DNA of 64,000 bases from Agapetus fuscipes (GCA_951799405.1 OX637343.1:16284524-16348523); one strand, 5' to 3'. Shown: positions 1-10,514, counted from the stretch's first letter. Numbers and translations are program-made. Notes: generated by a model from the letters alone, not told the origin.

Positions 1-120
1 TGTCAAGCCGCCATTCTGCTAGGAGCTGCCAGTACCACCGCAGATGTGTCTCCATTTTCTTATAATCTTGCATAGAGCATACTTCTTTCATCTTCTCGAT
101 ATTCAATACTCTCTCCATGT
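1..120 (-). mobile_element. RTE-G LINE, reverse-transcriptase C-terminal remnant
   Basis: Read on the minus strand this is the last part of an RTE-like LINE ORF (pattern MKEVC, then a degraded K-W and GGTG region) followed by AATGGCGGCTTGACA. It is out of frame and 5'-truncated. It abuts the T-module at 121, so the two are either separate insertions or an older mosaic. Confidence 0.7.
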
Positions 121-634
121 ATCTATAATTATCTTTAATCTTAGTTGCAAAGATATATTAACATTCAAAACTCAAATCAAGTGCATGCCCACGCACAGAC
201 ACGTGTAAGTGTGCGCTTGCAAATTTCTGAATGTGTAGGTACTTACGAGGCTATTTTTAGAGATTTTAGTCGTCGGTTGAGCCCACGCTTTGACAAACTA
301 ATGGTGCCTGCGCTGGAAGTTTCATGAGCACGGTCATTCTAACCTACCGATTTTTTTAATATTTGTATGAATACAAATCAGCTGTTCACTTGCGGCCATC
401 TTTGATTGACAGATCTTCATACAAATGCATCATTAGTTTATCAAAGCGTGGACTCAACCGACGACTAAAATGTCTAAGAATAGCCCCGTTAGAAATTAAA
501 ATCCAAATCTAAAATGAATTTAAACCCTGCAACTCTTGACGCCCTTCTCTGAAACAGGGGTGAAATTGGCAAAATGAACCATCTTTTTACAATATGGGTG
601 GTCAGCCACATACCAACATAAGAGTCAAGGAACG
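121..634 (-). mobile_element. RTE-T terminal module, split by a MITE
   Basis: The minus-strand T-module starts with its tail at about 121 (TTAGTTGCAAAGATA) and ends at AGTCAAGG near 622. The foreign block 246-488 interrupts it. Removing that block restores the usual order of module segments. It has no coding capacity. Confidence 0.85.
246..488. mobile_element. Harbinger-like MITE with TTA target duplication
   Basis: A 243 bp non-coding insert has long terminal inverted repeats: about 55 bp beginning CGAGGCTATTTTTAG at the left match the reverse complement of the right end (ends GAATAGCCCCG). TTA flanks both sides (243-245 and 489-491). A 3 bp TTA/TAA duplication is the habit of PIF/Harbinger elements. 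No transposase is present, so any movement would depend on one elsewhere. The core shares words such as CAGCTGTTCACTTGCGGCC with the MITE at 36.3 kb. Confidence 0.75.
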
Positions 635-1149
635 TTTTACAATATTTTGATTTTTACATGTTTAAAAACTCACATAAAGAAAAAAGGAGCGAGTTGAATT
701 TTTCCTTATTCCACACGGGCGTATCGCAAGCTTTTGCTAACACGGCGTGTTGCGTGCCGGCCGGAACAATTGCCGGCATAGACCGCTCATGAATTATTCA
801 TGGTAAGGGAAAAGCAAACGCTCGGTGGCCAACTTCATATTTACAAATGTTGTGCTGCGTTAAGAAAGCTCGACTTATTAAAATGTGAAGCCTTCGGTGA
901 GGAAGAGCGGCGGAGGGAAGGGAGGGAAAAGTTTGTATATACCTACGTCTTGGTCGTGTTAAAGATGAGTGATGTGCTAGGGATGTGCTTTAAGCTAAAA
1001 TACCGTTCGATTTTATTTTTGTAATATTTTTGTCGTAGACTCCTTAACATGAAATACTGACAAGTAACTTTGATCGATCGTTTAACAAATACAAAAAAAA
1101 AAAAACAATCAAAATGCGTTTTACAGGAGTTAATTTTGTTTACTCTGAG
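635..1149. other. No recognised gene
   Basis: AT-rich with a short GC-richer patch (about 715-790, GCCGGCCGGAACAATTGCCG). The open frame 800-1024 has no recognisable motif and looks like chance. Confidence 0.5.
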
Positions 1150-1350
1150 ATCATTCCTTGACTTGTAGGTTGGAATGATGCTGACCGCCCATACTGTAAA
1201 AAATGGTTTACTTTCTCAATGTCACTCCTGTTTCAGGGAAGGTCGGCAAGAGTTGCAGTGCTTTTGTTCATTTGAGATTGAGTTTTACAGTGTAGGTTCA
1301 CATGCGGGCTTAAGCGTGAACTTATACGTGTCTGCGTGTGGGAATACTCT
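1150..1350 (+). mobile_element. RTE-T terminal module, 3'-truncated
   Basis: Begins CCTTGACTTGTAGGTTGG and runs to GTGTGGGAATACTC, where MITE-1 cuts in. Its tail is absent. Confidence 0.8.
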
Positions 1351-1614
1351 AATATCGCTGCCTCAGTTCTTGTTTATCGTAAACGCCATTGAGAAAATTT
1401 TACATGAACAATGTTTGCATGTGTACTGGACCAATGTGTCTTATGAAAACAAGAAATTTATTTAAAAAATATTTAAAAGAACTCTCACATTATCGAGTTT
1501 TACGGTTTTTCTTAGCTCAGATTGTGTAGAATTTGATGCATAAGACAACTGCATAAAAAAGTCATATTTGACAAGATTGGCGTATACGATAAACAAGAAC
1601 TGAGGGAGCGATAT
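1351..1614. mobile_element. MITE-1, full copy
   Basis: The ends are inverted: ATCGCTGCCTCAGTTCTTG at the left, and the right end reads as its reverse complement to about 37 bp. The interior carries GTACTGGACCAATGTGTC and TTTTTCTTAGCTCAGATTG, shared with the copies at 3.1, 11.0, 24.2, 29.9 and 49.4 kb. Non-coding, about 255-264 bp. No clean target duplication could be fixed here. Confidence 0.8.
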
Positions 1615-1700
1615 GTCACCATTCCACTAGGGGTGGCCAGAGACTCTTCAGAGCTGCCTCCATTTTTTCCTATCCTGACATTCTTAATAACTTCTTTAAA
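1612..1700 (-). mobile_element. RTE-G LINE C-terminal fragment
   Basis: The minus-strand reading shows the RTE-G ending (R-x-GKNGGSSEESLATP, near TGGCCACCCC). It has lost both its upstream ORF and its repeat tail, and abuts MITE-1. Confidence 0.65.
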
Positions 1701-2004
1701 TAAATACTTACTCAAAAAATCAATAAAAGTGGAATACTACAAAGTTGTAATTTCTTTAATTTTTTAAATCTTATTTTAAAAAATAATCAATCTAAAAAAA
1801 TGAATTTCCACAGTGTTTCACAAAAATCTTTTGAAAATTGAAAATGAAAAATTATTTTTCAAACACGCAGAGCATCCCTTCACATTAGAGGGTGTTAAAT
1901 ACAAGAATATGGCAGAAGTTGCCAGCACTGCGGTCTAGTGTGACGAGCTCCTCTGAGAAAAGAGAGAATCAAGACTCGGAGAAATAATTATTCAGAACTT
2001 AGCT
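1701..2004. other. No gene; possible PLE flank at 1800
   Basis: Very AT-rich. Positions 1800-1828 (GAATTTCCACAGTGTTTCAC) resemble the CACAGTGT flank seen beside PLE-HH elements. Nothing else is supported. Confidence 0.4.
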
Positions 2005-2262
2005 TCTAATCTAAATTAATCTAAGTTGCAGAGACATGGCAAATTGGAGATAAGCATTATATGCATTCTCACAAGCAGACACGTACAAGTTCGCGCTTGC
2101 ACATGCCGCATGTGAACTTACAACATAAAAACCAAATCTCAAACGGGCATACACCCTGCAACTCTTGGCGTCCTTCCCTGAAACACGGGTGACATTTGCA
2201 AAGTGAACCATTTTTTACAGTATGGGTGCGCAGCTTCATACCAAGCTTTAAGTCAAGTCAAT
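2005..2262 (-). mobile_element. RTE-T terminal module
   Basis: Complete minus copy, from an AATCTAAATTAATCTAAG tail to AAGTCAAG near 2255. Belongs to the subtype with GCCGCATGTGAACTTACAA. Confidence 0.85.
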
Positions 2263-2769
2263 AAATAATAATAAAAAAAAATTAAGATAAACTAATAAAA
2301 GCAGGGTTCTTAAAAATGTTTTTTTTTTTCAGCAATAAAAAAGTTAACATTAAAAAACTATAATTTCAACATTCGCAAGAAGCCATTAACTTTGCGATAT
2401 AAAACGCTTAAGTGGCATTTACAGCTTTTAATTCTACAGTGAAACTTCAACAGATGTCTACTATAAATTTCATTTTATTTCAACTCTCACATGTGCGTGG
2501 GAAACTTCCATGGCACTCGTACAGTATGGGATTTATATTCTAACCTCTGCTGTCATTCGATTCGATTACCGAACGTCTCGAGTTTGGAATGCTCTTTGCG
2601 AATATTTCAATAAAAGTATGTGAGCAACTTTAAAATGTAGCTCAAGACCACAGCTTGGACTTCTATATGTTGAAAATCATTTTCATCACAATGCACCTTG
2701 AGAAGCAGCTTCGGGAAACTGGATTCAGGAGCTTAGAAGCTAATGGTGCTCACTTACAAAGTTATCGCA
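2263..2769. other. No recognised gene
   Basis: Poly-T and AT-rich sequence to about 2450, then ordinary sequence without a long frame. No repeat family was identified. Confidence 0.5.
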
Positions 2770-3048
2770 AACGCAACTTAGCTACACATATAGTGTAACT
2801 TCTTGCCTGCGTTATCCCCGAAGCGGTCGCATGTGGCGCTTCGGGACCTATTTATTTTTACAGGTAAGGCAGCCGGCCTCACACCAACCACTTTCAGTTG
2901 AAGTGGGGGTTGCCCAGCTCCCGGGGGGGGCTGGTTCTCATTTCTTGTGAAGGCTGAGTAAACCTTAAAGATCGAACCCTTGCTCTCGGCATGGAATGCA
3001 AGCATTCTACCAATTGAGCTATCGACTATATATTGAGCTATCGACCTA
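2770..3048 (-). mobile_element. SINE-A (tRNA-derived)
   Basis: On the minus strand the head reads GTCGATAGCTCAATTGGTAG (A box) then GGTTCGATC (B box), the two internal pol III promoter boxes of a tRNA gene. The body contains AACTGAAAGTGGTTGG, GACCGCTTCGGGGATAAC and ends GTGTAGCTAAGTTGCG. An extra piece of the head (ATTGAGCTATCGAC) is repeated just outside at 3032-3046. It does not fold as a working tRNA. Confidence 0.85.
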
Positions 3049-3109
3049 TATCAATGGTTAATATACAGTCCCATCCTGTTGGAGGGATTCAGGTTTTTTT
3101 TACCCAACT

Positions 3110-3364
3110 TGCTGCCTTAGTTTTTGCTTACCGTATACGCCATTGAGAAAATTTTACATGAGCAATGTTTGCATGTGTACTGGACCAATGTGTCTTATAA
3201 AAACAAGAAATTTATTTAAAAAATACTTAAAAGTACTCTCACATTATCGAGTTTTACGGTTTTTCTTAGCTCAGATTGAGTAGAATTTGATTCATAAGAC
3301 AACTGCATGAAAAAGTCATATTTGACAAGATTGGCGTATACGGTAAACAAGAACTGGGGGAGCA
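3110..3364. mobile_element. MITE-1 with AACT target duplication
   Basis: Left end TGCTGCCTTAGTTTTTGC and right end GGGGGAGCA are inverted copies. AACT flanks both sides (3106-3109, 3365-3368), the cleanest 4 bp duplication for this family here. 255 bp, non-coding. Confidence 0.8.
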
Positions 3365-3469
3365 AACTATTGCTATCAGGGGTGAGCTCATCCTGGTCTC
3401 GATCTTATCTCGGATTCCAAAGAGAATAATATAGATAAAAATAAATTTCAAGCATAATTATTGATAATT

Positions 3470-3630
3470 TCCTGACAATTGGCTGACTCCCCATGCTGCA
3501 AAAACTTGGTTCACTTAACCAATGCAAACCTTTTTAAATTTGGATTTTAATTTGTAAGTACACATTCAGTATTTAGAAGCTCAAACTTGCACGTGTCTGT
3601 TTGCGTCTGTATCATTATATATTATTTTAA
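3470..3630 (+). mobile_element. RTE-T terminal module, degraded
   Basis: Internal deletion after AACCAATGCAAACC; resumes at ATTTGGATTTTAATTTG and ends near GTCTGTATCATTAT without a tail. Confidence 0.65.
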
Positions 3631-3774
3631 AATGTTATGTTTTCATGCAACTTACATTATGGATGAAAGAATAAATACATATTACAGATCATGGGCGTAC
3701 CCAGGAAGGGGCAGAGAGGGTAGTTGCCCCCTGCCCCTTTAAGTTTTGTTGGAATTTATTACAATTGTTTTAAT

Positions 3775-4012
3775 CTTATAATCTATAATCTAAGCTGCAA
3801 AGATATGTTAACATTTAAGGCTCATATAAAATGCATGCCTACAGACAGGCACATGTAGGTTCGCGCCAAAACATTCTGCATATGTGCATACAAATAAACA
3901 AAATTTCGCAACCTTTGCCGCCGTTCCCTGAACCGGGGTGGCATTGGCAAAAGTGAACCGATTTTTACATCATGGGTGGTCAGCCTCATACAAACTTATC
4001 AGTCAAGGAGAT
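3775..4012 (-). mobile_element. RTE-T terminal module
   Basis: Tail ATAATCTATAATCTAAG at the left, AGTCAAGG at the right. Immediately left (3690-3765) is GGGCGTACCCAGG sequence, which hints at another element end but was not resolved. Confidence 0.85.
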
Positions 4013-4711
4013 TTAAATAAATTTAAAAGTGGACTGAACATGGCTTTATAGCATAAAATATGGTCGTGTTAAATTTTTCATCTTCAATTTTCAATACTCT
4101 TGTTACATTAACAAAGAATACCTACATACATTAGGTCAGTATGTGTAACTATGCTTTGGTTTTCGTACATGTGCGCTCGCAAAAAGGATTAATAGCATAC
4201 GTACACCGAGGTTCTTTTGTATTGTCAAAGCAGACAAAGAACGAGAAAAAGAGTCTTAAGAAAAACTTGGCATTTAGAGGTGTTATATATTTCACTCGGG
4301 CACTCTATCGGATTGAAAGGGCCCGAAAAGGATTAGACGCCGGGTTGCTACATAGAAAGGTGCAAAAATTATCTACGAGCCGGCCGCCACCTAACGACGC
4401 CGGGCGTTATCGAAGACTTTTTTGAAAAACCTTGGGACACGCAATACTTGGCGAATGTAGACCTTCATGAAAGAGATTATTTTTTTGTTTTCAGTAAATA
4501 ATAGCGAGACTAACCTACATATGCATTGTAACTTCTTATCGGGTTCTATCAGAAGAAGCGGAAACGTGAAAAATATGTGACTATGCTTCATATATTATAG
4601 TGTAACATATTACCTGCGTTATACCTGAAAGAGGAAGCGTGTGAAAAAAGGACACTTTGATAAAAATTCAAAACCTGCTGGGATGTTGAATAAATTTAAA
4701 TTATATTTTAA
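4013..4711. other. No recognised gene
   Basis: The open frame 4141-4425 (94 residues, basic) has no domain I recognise and no supporting splice or coding signal. GC-richer CCGGCCGCCACC-type words occur at 4380-4400. Confidence 0.4.
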
Positions 4712-5048
4712 ACTTTATTTAAGTAGTAGTATAAAGTTAGTATAATGATGAAATAGATGGTGGTTGACTTCTCTGGTATGATCCATTATGTGAGTGTTGG
4801 TACGTGAGCTTAAAACGCCAGGTGTGTATGTGTAGGTGAAACAATCCTTAATAAAGAAATCTGGAATAGGCGAGAAGCATCTTTTTGTACCTATATACGT
4901 ACAAAGATTCCGCGGAGAGCCAGAGTGGCTTGAAACATTGAGCCGCAAAGTCGATAAGCTAGAACAAGTAAATTAATCCGTACATCTTGTTAAATATGTA
5001 TATAAATCGTAGTTTGATTTAAAAGCACTCCAGTTAAATCATAACACT
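4712..5048 (-). mobile_element. LTR-L repeat, near full length
   Basis: Reverse complement begins GTTATGATTTAACTGGAG and contains TAACAAGATGTACGG, CTAGCTTATCGACTTTGCGG and TTCAAGCCACTCTGGCTC, all shared with the copies at 15.2, 29.4, 34.1, 48.1 and 57.9 kb. A TG-type start and a TATA-like stretch suggest a solo LTR, but no paired LTR or internal region was seen. Confidence 0.5.
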
Positions 5049-5073
5049 TTTCCTGATCTATTTACAATAACTG

Positions 5074-5510
5074 TTGCGGTGGAAAACGAAGCATTTGAGA
5101 AGCATGACAGGAAAAACTCTGAGGGATAGAGTTAGAAATGAATGGGTAAAAAAAGAATGTAATTTGAAAGAGGATGTGAAAGTTAAGGTACAAAAGAATG
5201 TGATGAGATGGTTTGGGCATGTGGAAAGAATGAATGATGATAGACTGACAAAGTATGTAAACAAAGAAAGTGTGAAAGAAAAAAGAGGGAGAGACGACCG
5301 AGAAAAGTATGGAGTGATCAGATTGACGAGATTGTGAAAGAATTGGATATACAAAGTGAGCGTAAAAGAAGGAAATGCATAAAAAAGATGATGGATACGA
5401 ATGAATTGAAAGAGGTATGTAAGGATAGGAAAAAATGGAAGCAGCTCTGTAGAGACTCTGGCCACCCCTAACGGAATGGCGACAGAGTTACAGTTACAGT
5501 AACAGTAAGA
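5074..5510 (+). pseudogene. RTE-G LINE C-terminus, frameshifted
   Basis: 5'-truncated LINE ORF end. The first frame reads HLRSMTGKTLRDRVRNEW, then VMRWFGHVERMNDDRLTK, and breaks at about 5290. The second frame continues with RPRKVWSDQI, then LKEVCKDRKKW, and ends Ser-Gly-His-Pro-stop near 5470. A short UTR is followed by a (GTTACA)n-type tail at 5486-5508. The pattern (R-D-R-V-R-N-E, G-H-x-x-R-M, R-G-R-P-x-K-x-W) is the usual C-terminus of RTE-type retrotransposons, downstream of the catalytic reverse transcriptase, which is missing. Confidence 0.8.
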
Positions 5511-6025
5511 AATCATAGAAATTCATTTGAAATTATCACTCAAATCAATGAAGTCCATTCTATGCGCTAACTCCTTTTAAAGCTTTTTTTCTGCAGAACG
5601 ATTTTCAATAAAGTCATTGAAAGCTGGGCGAGCGTGGGAGCATTTGGAGCTTTCGATAAACACATCAGAAGGGAGCTTTTTATGCCGGGCGTTTCACGGG
5701 GAAAAAGGTAGAAGGAACCTCCATCATTACTGGTTTTTCAGTTGAGCTTTTGTGCCCCGTTATTATCCTACCCACAGCAACTTTTACACACTCGGCGAGC
5801 TTTCGTTAAATCTGAGCTTTTTTCGTTACTAACGACTCCATTTTGCGGAAATTTATACTTATACGTTTTGTTATTTTTTCATTTTTATACCAGACCGCGT
5901 CATATTACGGTTCAAAAAGCATGCTTATTTTTTTACGAATTTAAATCAAAAACACTTTCTTCAATTCTTTTTTCTCAACTTCAACATAATATTTGTTGAT
6001 TTTTTCATGACGATTTGTAAAATAT
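5511..6025. other. No recognised gene
   Basis: The open frame 5742-5999 is hydrophobic and Phe/Leu-rich from T-rich sequence. No gene model is supported. Confidence 0.45.
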
Positions 6026-6030
6026 TCACA

Positions 6031-6310
6031 TAATATGAGTCGTATAAATGCAAACACCGTCAACTCCTTACGCGATGATTTTGAGAAAAAAAACCTTGTA
6101 AACTTGTAAAACGACAACACTAGTTGGAGATGACGGCGTTTGCACGAAATCATACTTTTTCAATTAAAATTACGAAGGATTAAGTGAGGTTTACATTATA
6201 TCGCACACAGCAAATGATTTGTTACACTGCGCAGAATCAAATTCAATCATTATCTCAAAAATCATAAATTTTGGAGATGATGGCGTTTGCAGTTATACGA
6301 CTCATATAAT
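6031..6310. repeat. Inverted repeat, ~30 bp arms
   Basis: TAATATGAGTCGTATAAATG at 6031 is mirrored by the reverse complement at 6278-6310 (CAGTTATACGACTCATATAA). The arms extend imperfectly inward (GCAAACACCGTCA / TGATGGCGTTTGC). Possibly a decayed DNA transposon; no target duplication found. Confidence 0.5.
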
Positions 6311-6864
6311 ATTAAAATGACATCTTTTGCTTACCATATTAAGGAAGTGAATAAAAATTATGACCCTGCTTCTTTCTTACCTGTAAAAAGAAAGAAAAAA
6401 ATTGTTATTAATATGAAAGAAAAGGAAACAAACATGTTTATAATATTGAAACCATTCAGTCACAGGAGCTTAGTATTTTTATTCAGTTGGAAAAACCTTA
6501 AAATGATGAAAGAAAGTTAGATTTTTTGTGTACCAATTATTTAAGAACATGTCGTACAAAGATACGTCCAAAAAAATAAATATGTTCTGTAGCCTTAATT
6601 TTTACTTTTCTTAATGGTGGACTAATTTTGTTCGTTTTTAAGAATCTCTTATCCCCTTAAGTAAATGATTCATTTTTGCTAACATTATTTTTTCTGCACA
6701 ACTTACGTAAATGCTGAAATAAACACCATTATTTTAAAGATCATCTTTGATTATCTAAAAAATGTTGAACAAAAGAAAATTAAGGATCGCTTTTTAACTA
6801 TGCTACGCAATGACTTATTTTGCTCCAATAAAATAAACACAAATTTACATAATATTTTTTAGTG
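6311..6864. other. No recognised gene
   Basis: AT-rich. The frame 6287-6520 is Lys-rich and low in complexity. Confidence 0.45.
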
Positions 6865-7100
6865 TTGATCTGTTAACACAGTGAAAGTCCATTTTTATAA
6901 ATATTTAAAAATATAAATGGTAAAACATTGTTTTTAATTCACTTTATTATTTTTGTTATTTGTATTTTGTATTTTGTTATTTTTGTTGTTTTTGTTCATT
7001 AAGCGAAAATGTTCGAGCAAAAACAAAAAAAAAAAAGTGAATTAAAACAATGTTTTACCATTTACATTTTTAAATATTTATACAAATTTACATTTTTTGT
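6865..7100. mobile_element. PLE-HH foldback, decayed
   Basis: The arms 6891-6955 (ATAAATGGTAAAACATTG) and 7033-7095 are inverted copies. Flank TTAACACAGTGAAAGTCC at 6872 matches the flank of other PLE-HH elements. The loop side carries GCGAAAATGTTCGAGC at 7002-7017, the 3' half of a hammerhead-like motif whose 5' half (CTGANGA) is lost. Confidence 0.6.
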
Positions 7101-7961
7101 AGTGCATACAAATGCAAGTACATATAATGTAGTTAAATTCATACTATTTTTTTAGATTACTTTATTTTTTTCCAACAATAAACTCAAAAAGTACCATTTA
7201 ATTCTCCAGGACATAAAATTTTACACAGAGCGATACAAAAAGTGTTTCTACACTGGGATGGCGTAGCTTTTGCAGATCTCTCAACCTTCAACCCCTTTTA
7301 TGCGAGGACACAGTGTAAAATATTTTCCTAGCCCATAACACACTGTAATAAACGTAAAATCTAACGCGCCCATATGAATGCAAAGTGTTTTAGACTTTTT
7401 CCTCAAACGCCTCGAAGGTTCCGCACTTTTTTTTCAGCCCATTCAAGGTGCTACGCCACAGGCGCTACGATTTTCAGGCCATGAAAACATAATGTACAAA
7501 TATGAAATTTAATTTAATTTCGTGGTGTTATTATTTCAAAAAGAAAATTGTTTTTGTTGAAGTGTTCTCAATGGTGAATAAGAAATTGTTTTTTGTAGCA
7601 GTGTTGTCTGTTTTTCTTTTGTTTTTGTATTGCCTCAAGGGTTGGTAGTAAAAATTGTATGGGTGGATACATAAAAATAAAACAACCCTAGATTTACGAT
7701 TCTGAAGAGTATTTATTTATTTATTTACGTTAGGTAAAAGCATAATCGTTTCATGATAGTACCTACGACTAGATTTATTATCGCAGTTTACGTTAGATGT
7801 GGTTTTAAAGGTATATGGTCCAATCTCATACTTACAGAAAAAAATACTTTCTTCATCAGGAAGTTTACTCATTCACATACGTCTTTACTCTTGGTTCTTT
7901 CTATTTACCCCTCAAAAAAACAATCTTGGAAAAATGTAGATCAAAACACCAAAAAAACTTT
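7101..7961. other. No recognised gene
   Basis: AT-rich. GATGGCGTAGC (7258) and GCTACGCCAC (7452) are inverted and could be remnants of element ends, too weak to call. Frame 7753-7965 lacks recognisable motifs. Confidence 0.4.
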
Positions 7962-8432
7962 ATAATAATAATAATATTAGGATGATTTATTTGGTGAGCG
8001 CTGTTTTTGTGTGTATCACACTTTTCCTGGAGCAATTTGCCCGTCGGTGTTCGCGCAAACCAGCCTACCACCACCTTCAGAAAGGGACTGAAGACACTGC
8101 TTTTTTCCAGAAACCATGGCGCCCTTGAGATGGTCTTGGACCATTAAATGGCGCCACAGGAAAGAAATCATCCGTCATCATCACCCCAAGAGCCCTCTGC
8201 GAGCTTGGTCATCGCTGCAGAAAGCGCCAATTCCTTAAGCAAGACCCACTTGTTGTAAGGTTGGATGGACCTTTCAATGACCAGTCTTTGGTAAAGATTT
8301 ATGAATTTTGTAACCCAGCGTAGAGCACATTTGGAAATATGAATCGTGTATTATTCGTGCTCCACCGGGATTCGAATCCACAACCTTCCATTTACAAGTC
8401 CAAAGTGTTGCCACTGGACTACGGACCGGTCC
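7962..8432 (-). mobile_element. SINE-B, interrupted by a LINE fragment
   Basis: Reads from its (AAT)n tail at 7962 through GATGATTTATTTGGTGAGCG, breaks at about 8021, resumes at CAAGAGCCCTCTGCGAGC (8187) and ends with the tRNA-like head at GGACCGGTCC (8432). The B box lies at about 8370 (GATTCGAATCC on plus). Only the insert 8022-8185 disturbs an otherwise full-length copy. Confidence 0.85.
8022..8185 (+). mobile_element. CR-like LINE 3' fragment inserted in SINE-B
   Basis: Translates in one frame as NLPVGVRANQPTTTFRKGLK, then TLLFSRNHGALEMVLDH-stop, the same ending as the minus copy at 47.4 kb. A (ATC)n-like tail ends at 8182. L-P, a basic stretch and F-x-x-x-L-K-T are typical of CR1/Jockey-type LINE C-termini. 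The exact target duplication is not resolved. Confidence 0.75.
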
Positions 8433-9407
8433 AAGATTATGAGAGTGCTTACTGTTTTTAATACACTTGCAAAACTTTTTTTACACAAAGACTTGTTTTT
8501 TTGAAATGTCATTGAACAAATAGGTACTTAAAAGATATTACATAATACTTATGTAGAAGTGTGTCAAAACAATATAAGCATTAAGCAATTATATCAGAGA
8601 AAGTACTAGAAAATGGTATAATAATAATATATTAATAGTTTATCTTTAGTTCAGCCTAGTCACGCGGATGGTGCAATACGTGACAAGCCATATTAAATTT
8701 TACAACAGTATATCTAGGATGCATATAGGAATAATGAGTTAAAGAAAATAAAAATAAAATAATAATACAGGGAAAGTCAAATACATGTGAGAAAATATAA
8801 AAAAGAAAGCATAGATGCATGAGAAAAAACTAACAAAAATACACAGAATCAAGAAAGCAAAAGTCATAGAGAAAATAAACAAAGAAAGCATACAAGAGAA
8901 AAATTAACAATAATACACAGAAAAAAGAGATGAAGAAAAGAATGCATGTACACAGGTGCACGGAAAAGAAATTAATGGAAGTAAATGCAGCAAATATTGC
9001 CATAGAGAAGGAATCAAAGTGATGGCTGGGTAAACCTTAGACTCCTTGTCCAATGCTGCCATCTGCCTAACGGTATGAAGAAGAAGAAACTGAAAGAATG
9101 AGAAAATAAAATCCGAGCTCCTTCAATGTTCCTAAAAATGACACGATTTTCAGTAATCGTACACGGAGTACGTGACGACTGAAAACGTCTTAGAGCGATA
9201 AAAAAATAGGGAATTCCAAGCCATTCCTGTACCTTTTTACGTAAAAATGTAAATGCAAGGTATTCGTATGAAATTTGACCTAAATTTCGATTTGTCTTTG
9301 GCTATAAATTCACCGAAATTTTTGAACGAAAAAACATACTTCATTGTCTTGTTCATTAAAGGATAATTATTTTTAATCCAGATTAGAGTCTTTTCAAGCT
9401 TGTAAAC
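8433..9407. other. No recognised gene
   Basis: Mostly A-rich (8700-8960). Around 8990-9095 a short coding-like stretch ends in GAAGAAGAAGAAAC, perhaps a LINE tail, not assignable. Confidence 0.4.
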
Positions 9408-9485
9408 AAGTATGAGGCTGATTATCCAAACTGCAATCCAAATTTGTTCACTTTTGCCAATGCTACCCTCGAAAATTGTAGGGTT
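9408..9485 (+). mobile_element. RTE-T terminal module, 5' scrap
   Basis: Keeps GTATGAGGCTGATTATCC and TTCACTTTTGCCAATGCTAC, then diverges. Confidence 0.5.
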
Positions 9486-9826
9486 TTGATTAATTTCAGT
9501 TTTCGGTCTTATCTTGTAAGACGTCTGAGTAAGCGAAAACCTAATCGCATTAAAAAATTTAACGTCTGTGCATTAACAAAGTGAAATTTCATTTTTCATT
9601 TCAATGGAAATAACATTTTTTATACAACGCAATTTTATTTTGTGACCACGAATGAAATGTGAATCTGAAGCTTACATTTTGGTGTGTAACTGGAATTAAA
9701 GAGTCATTAACTTTCAAAAAGTAAAGTGATTTTATTAAAAAAAACTCCGCATTATTTTATACACGAAAATAGACTTAATTAATTAAATAAATACACTGTT
9801 TAAATTCACTTTTATTATTTTTAATA

Positions 9827-9865
9827 TGTCAAACGTTTTCGCCTAAAAAGGCATCCTCAGGACAA
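9827..9865 (-). ncRNA. Hammerhead-like motif, stem II perfect
   Basis: On the minus strand: stem I TTGTC, core CTGAGGA, an extra T, stem II GCC-loop-GGC, core GAAA, mini stem III AACGTT, T, then GACAT closing four pairs of stem I. The order equals the hammerhead core CUGANGA / GAAA. The extra T after the core is shared with the other motifs in this window. Confidence 0.6.
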
Positions 9866-9870
9866 TCCAT

Positions 9871-9909
9871 TTGTCCTGAGGATGCCTTTTTAAGCGAAAA
9901 CGTTTGACA
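9871..9909 (+). ncRNA. Hammerhead-like motif, stem II weakened
   Basis: Same layout as its inverted partner, but stem II reads GCC / AGC, so one pair is lost. Stem I TGTC / GACA and the CTGAGGA and GAAA cores are intact. Confidence 0.5.
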
Positions 9910-9961
9910 TATTTAAAATAATAAAAGTGAATTTAAACAGTGTATTTATTTAATTAATTAT

Positions 9962-10277
9962 ACAATGCACTTTCACTGTGTAAACCACCAAACTCTGAAA
10001 AATATTGAAAATAAACTTTTTTCTTAAGGTTATTTTGAGACCGTCAAGAATCTAAGTTGCAAAAAAACTGTGCAAAAAAAAAAGTTTGACAAAATCATGA
10101 ATTTATTAGCAGCAAGTGTAAAGTTAAACAATAAGGTCAGTACATTTCTAAAGGTCAATAAAGTTAAAATATCAAACGGCTTAGTTTCTAGGAAAAAGCT
10201 AACTTATATGTAATTAATCCTACTTACATGAGCGTTTGGCATTTGGGCATCTAGAAAAATAAATTTCAAACTGCTGT
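9962..10277. other. PLE flank, then no gene
   Basis: 9966-10000 holds TTTCACTGTGTAAACCACCA, the recurring PLE-HH flank; the rest is AT-rich. Confidence 0.45.
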
Positions 10278-10514
10278 TCCTTGACATATAGGTTGGTATG
10301 CGGCTAACTATCTATACTGTAGAAAATGGTTCACTTTGCCAATGTCACCCTTGTTTCAGGGAAGGACGGCAAGAGTTGGAGGGTTTATTTTCATTTTAGA
10401 TTTGGGTGTTTATGTTGTAGGTTTATGCAAGCGCGAACTTCTACGAGCCTACTTGTTAGAATGCATATATTGTTACTACCAAATGTGACGTATCTTTGCA
10501 ACTTAGATTGAAAT
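10278..10514 (+). mobile_element. RTE-T terminal module, left half of an inverted pair
   Basis: Begins CCTTGACATATAGGTTGG and ends GCAACTTAGATTGAAATC. Its tail runs straight into the tail of the next, opposite copy. Confidence 0.85.

Larger units (their letters stand above)
9776..9961. mobile_element. PLE-HH foldback, 186 bp palindrome
   Basis: The arms are nearly perfect inverted copies from TTAATTAAATAAATACACTG to the same word reversed at 9961, with the centre near 9868. Flank GCACTTTCACTGTGTAAACC lies just right. Each arm carries a hammerhead-like motif on opposite strands. There is no protein. Confidence 0.8.

Noticed and set aside
3690..3765. hAT or similar transposon end (GGGCGTACCCAGG)
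   Set aside because: No matching inverted end or 8 bp duplication found nearby; the similar CAGGGGCGTAC at 42051 is also unpaired.
4141..4425. 94-codon frame as a gene
   Set aside because: Basic, low in complexity, no motif; neighbouring minus frames overlap.
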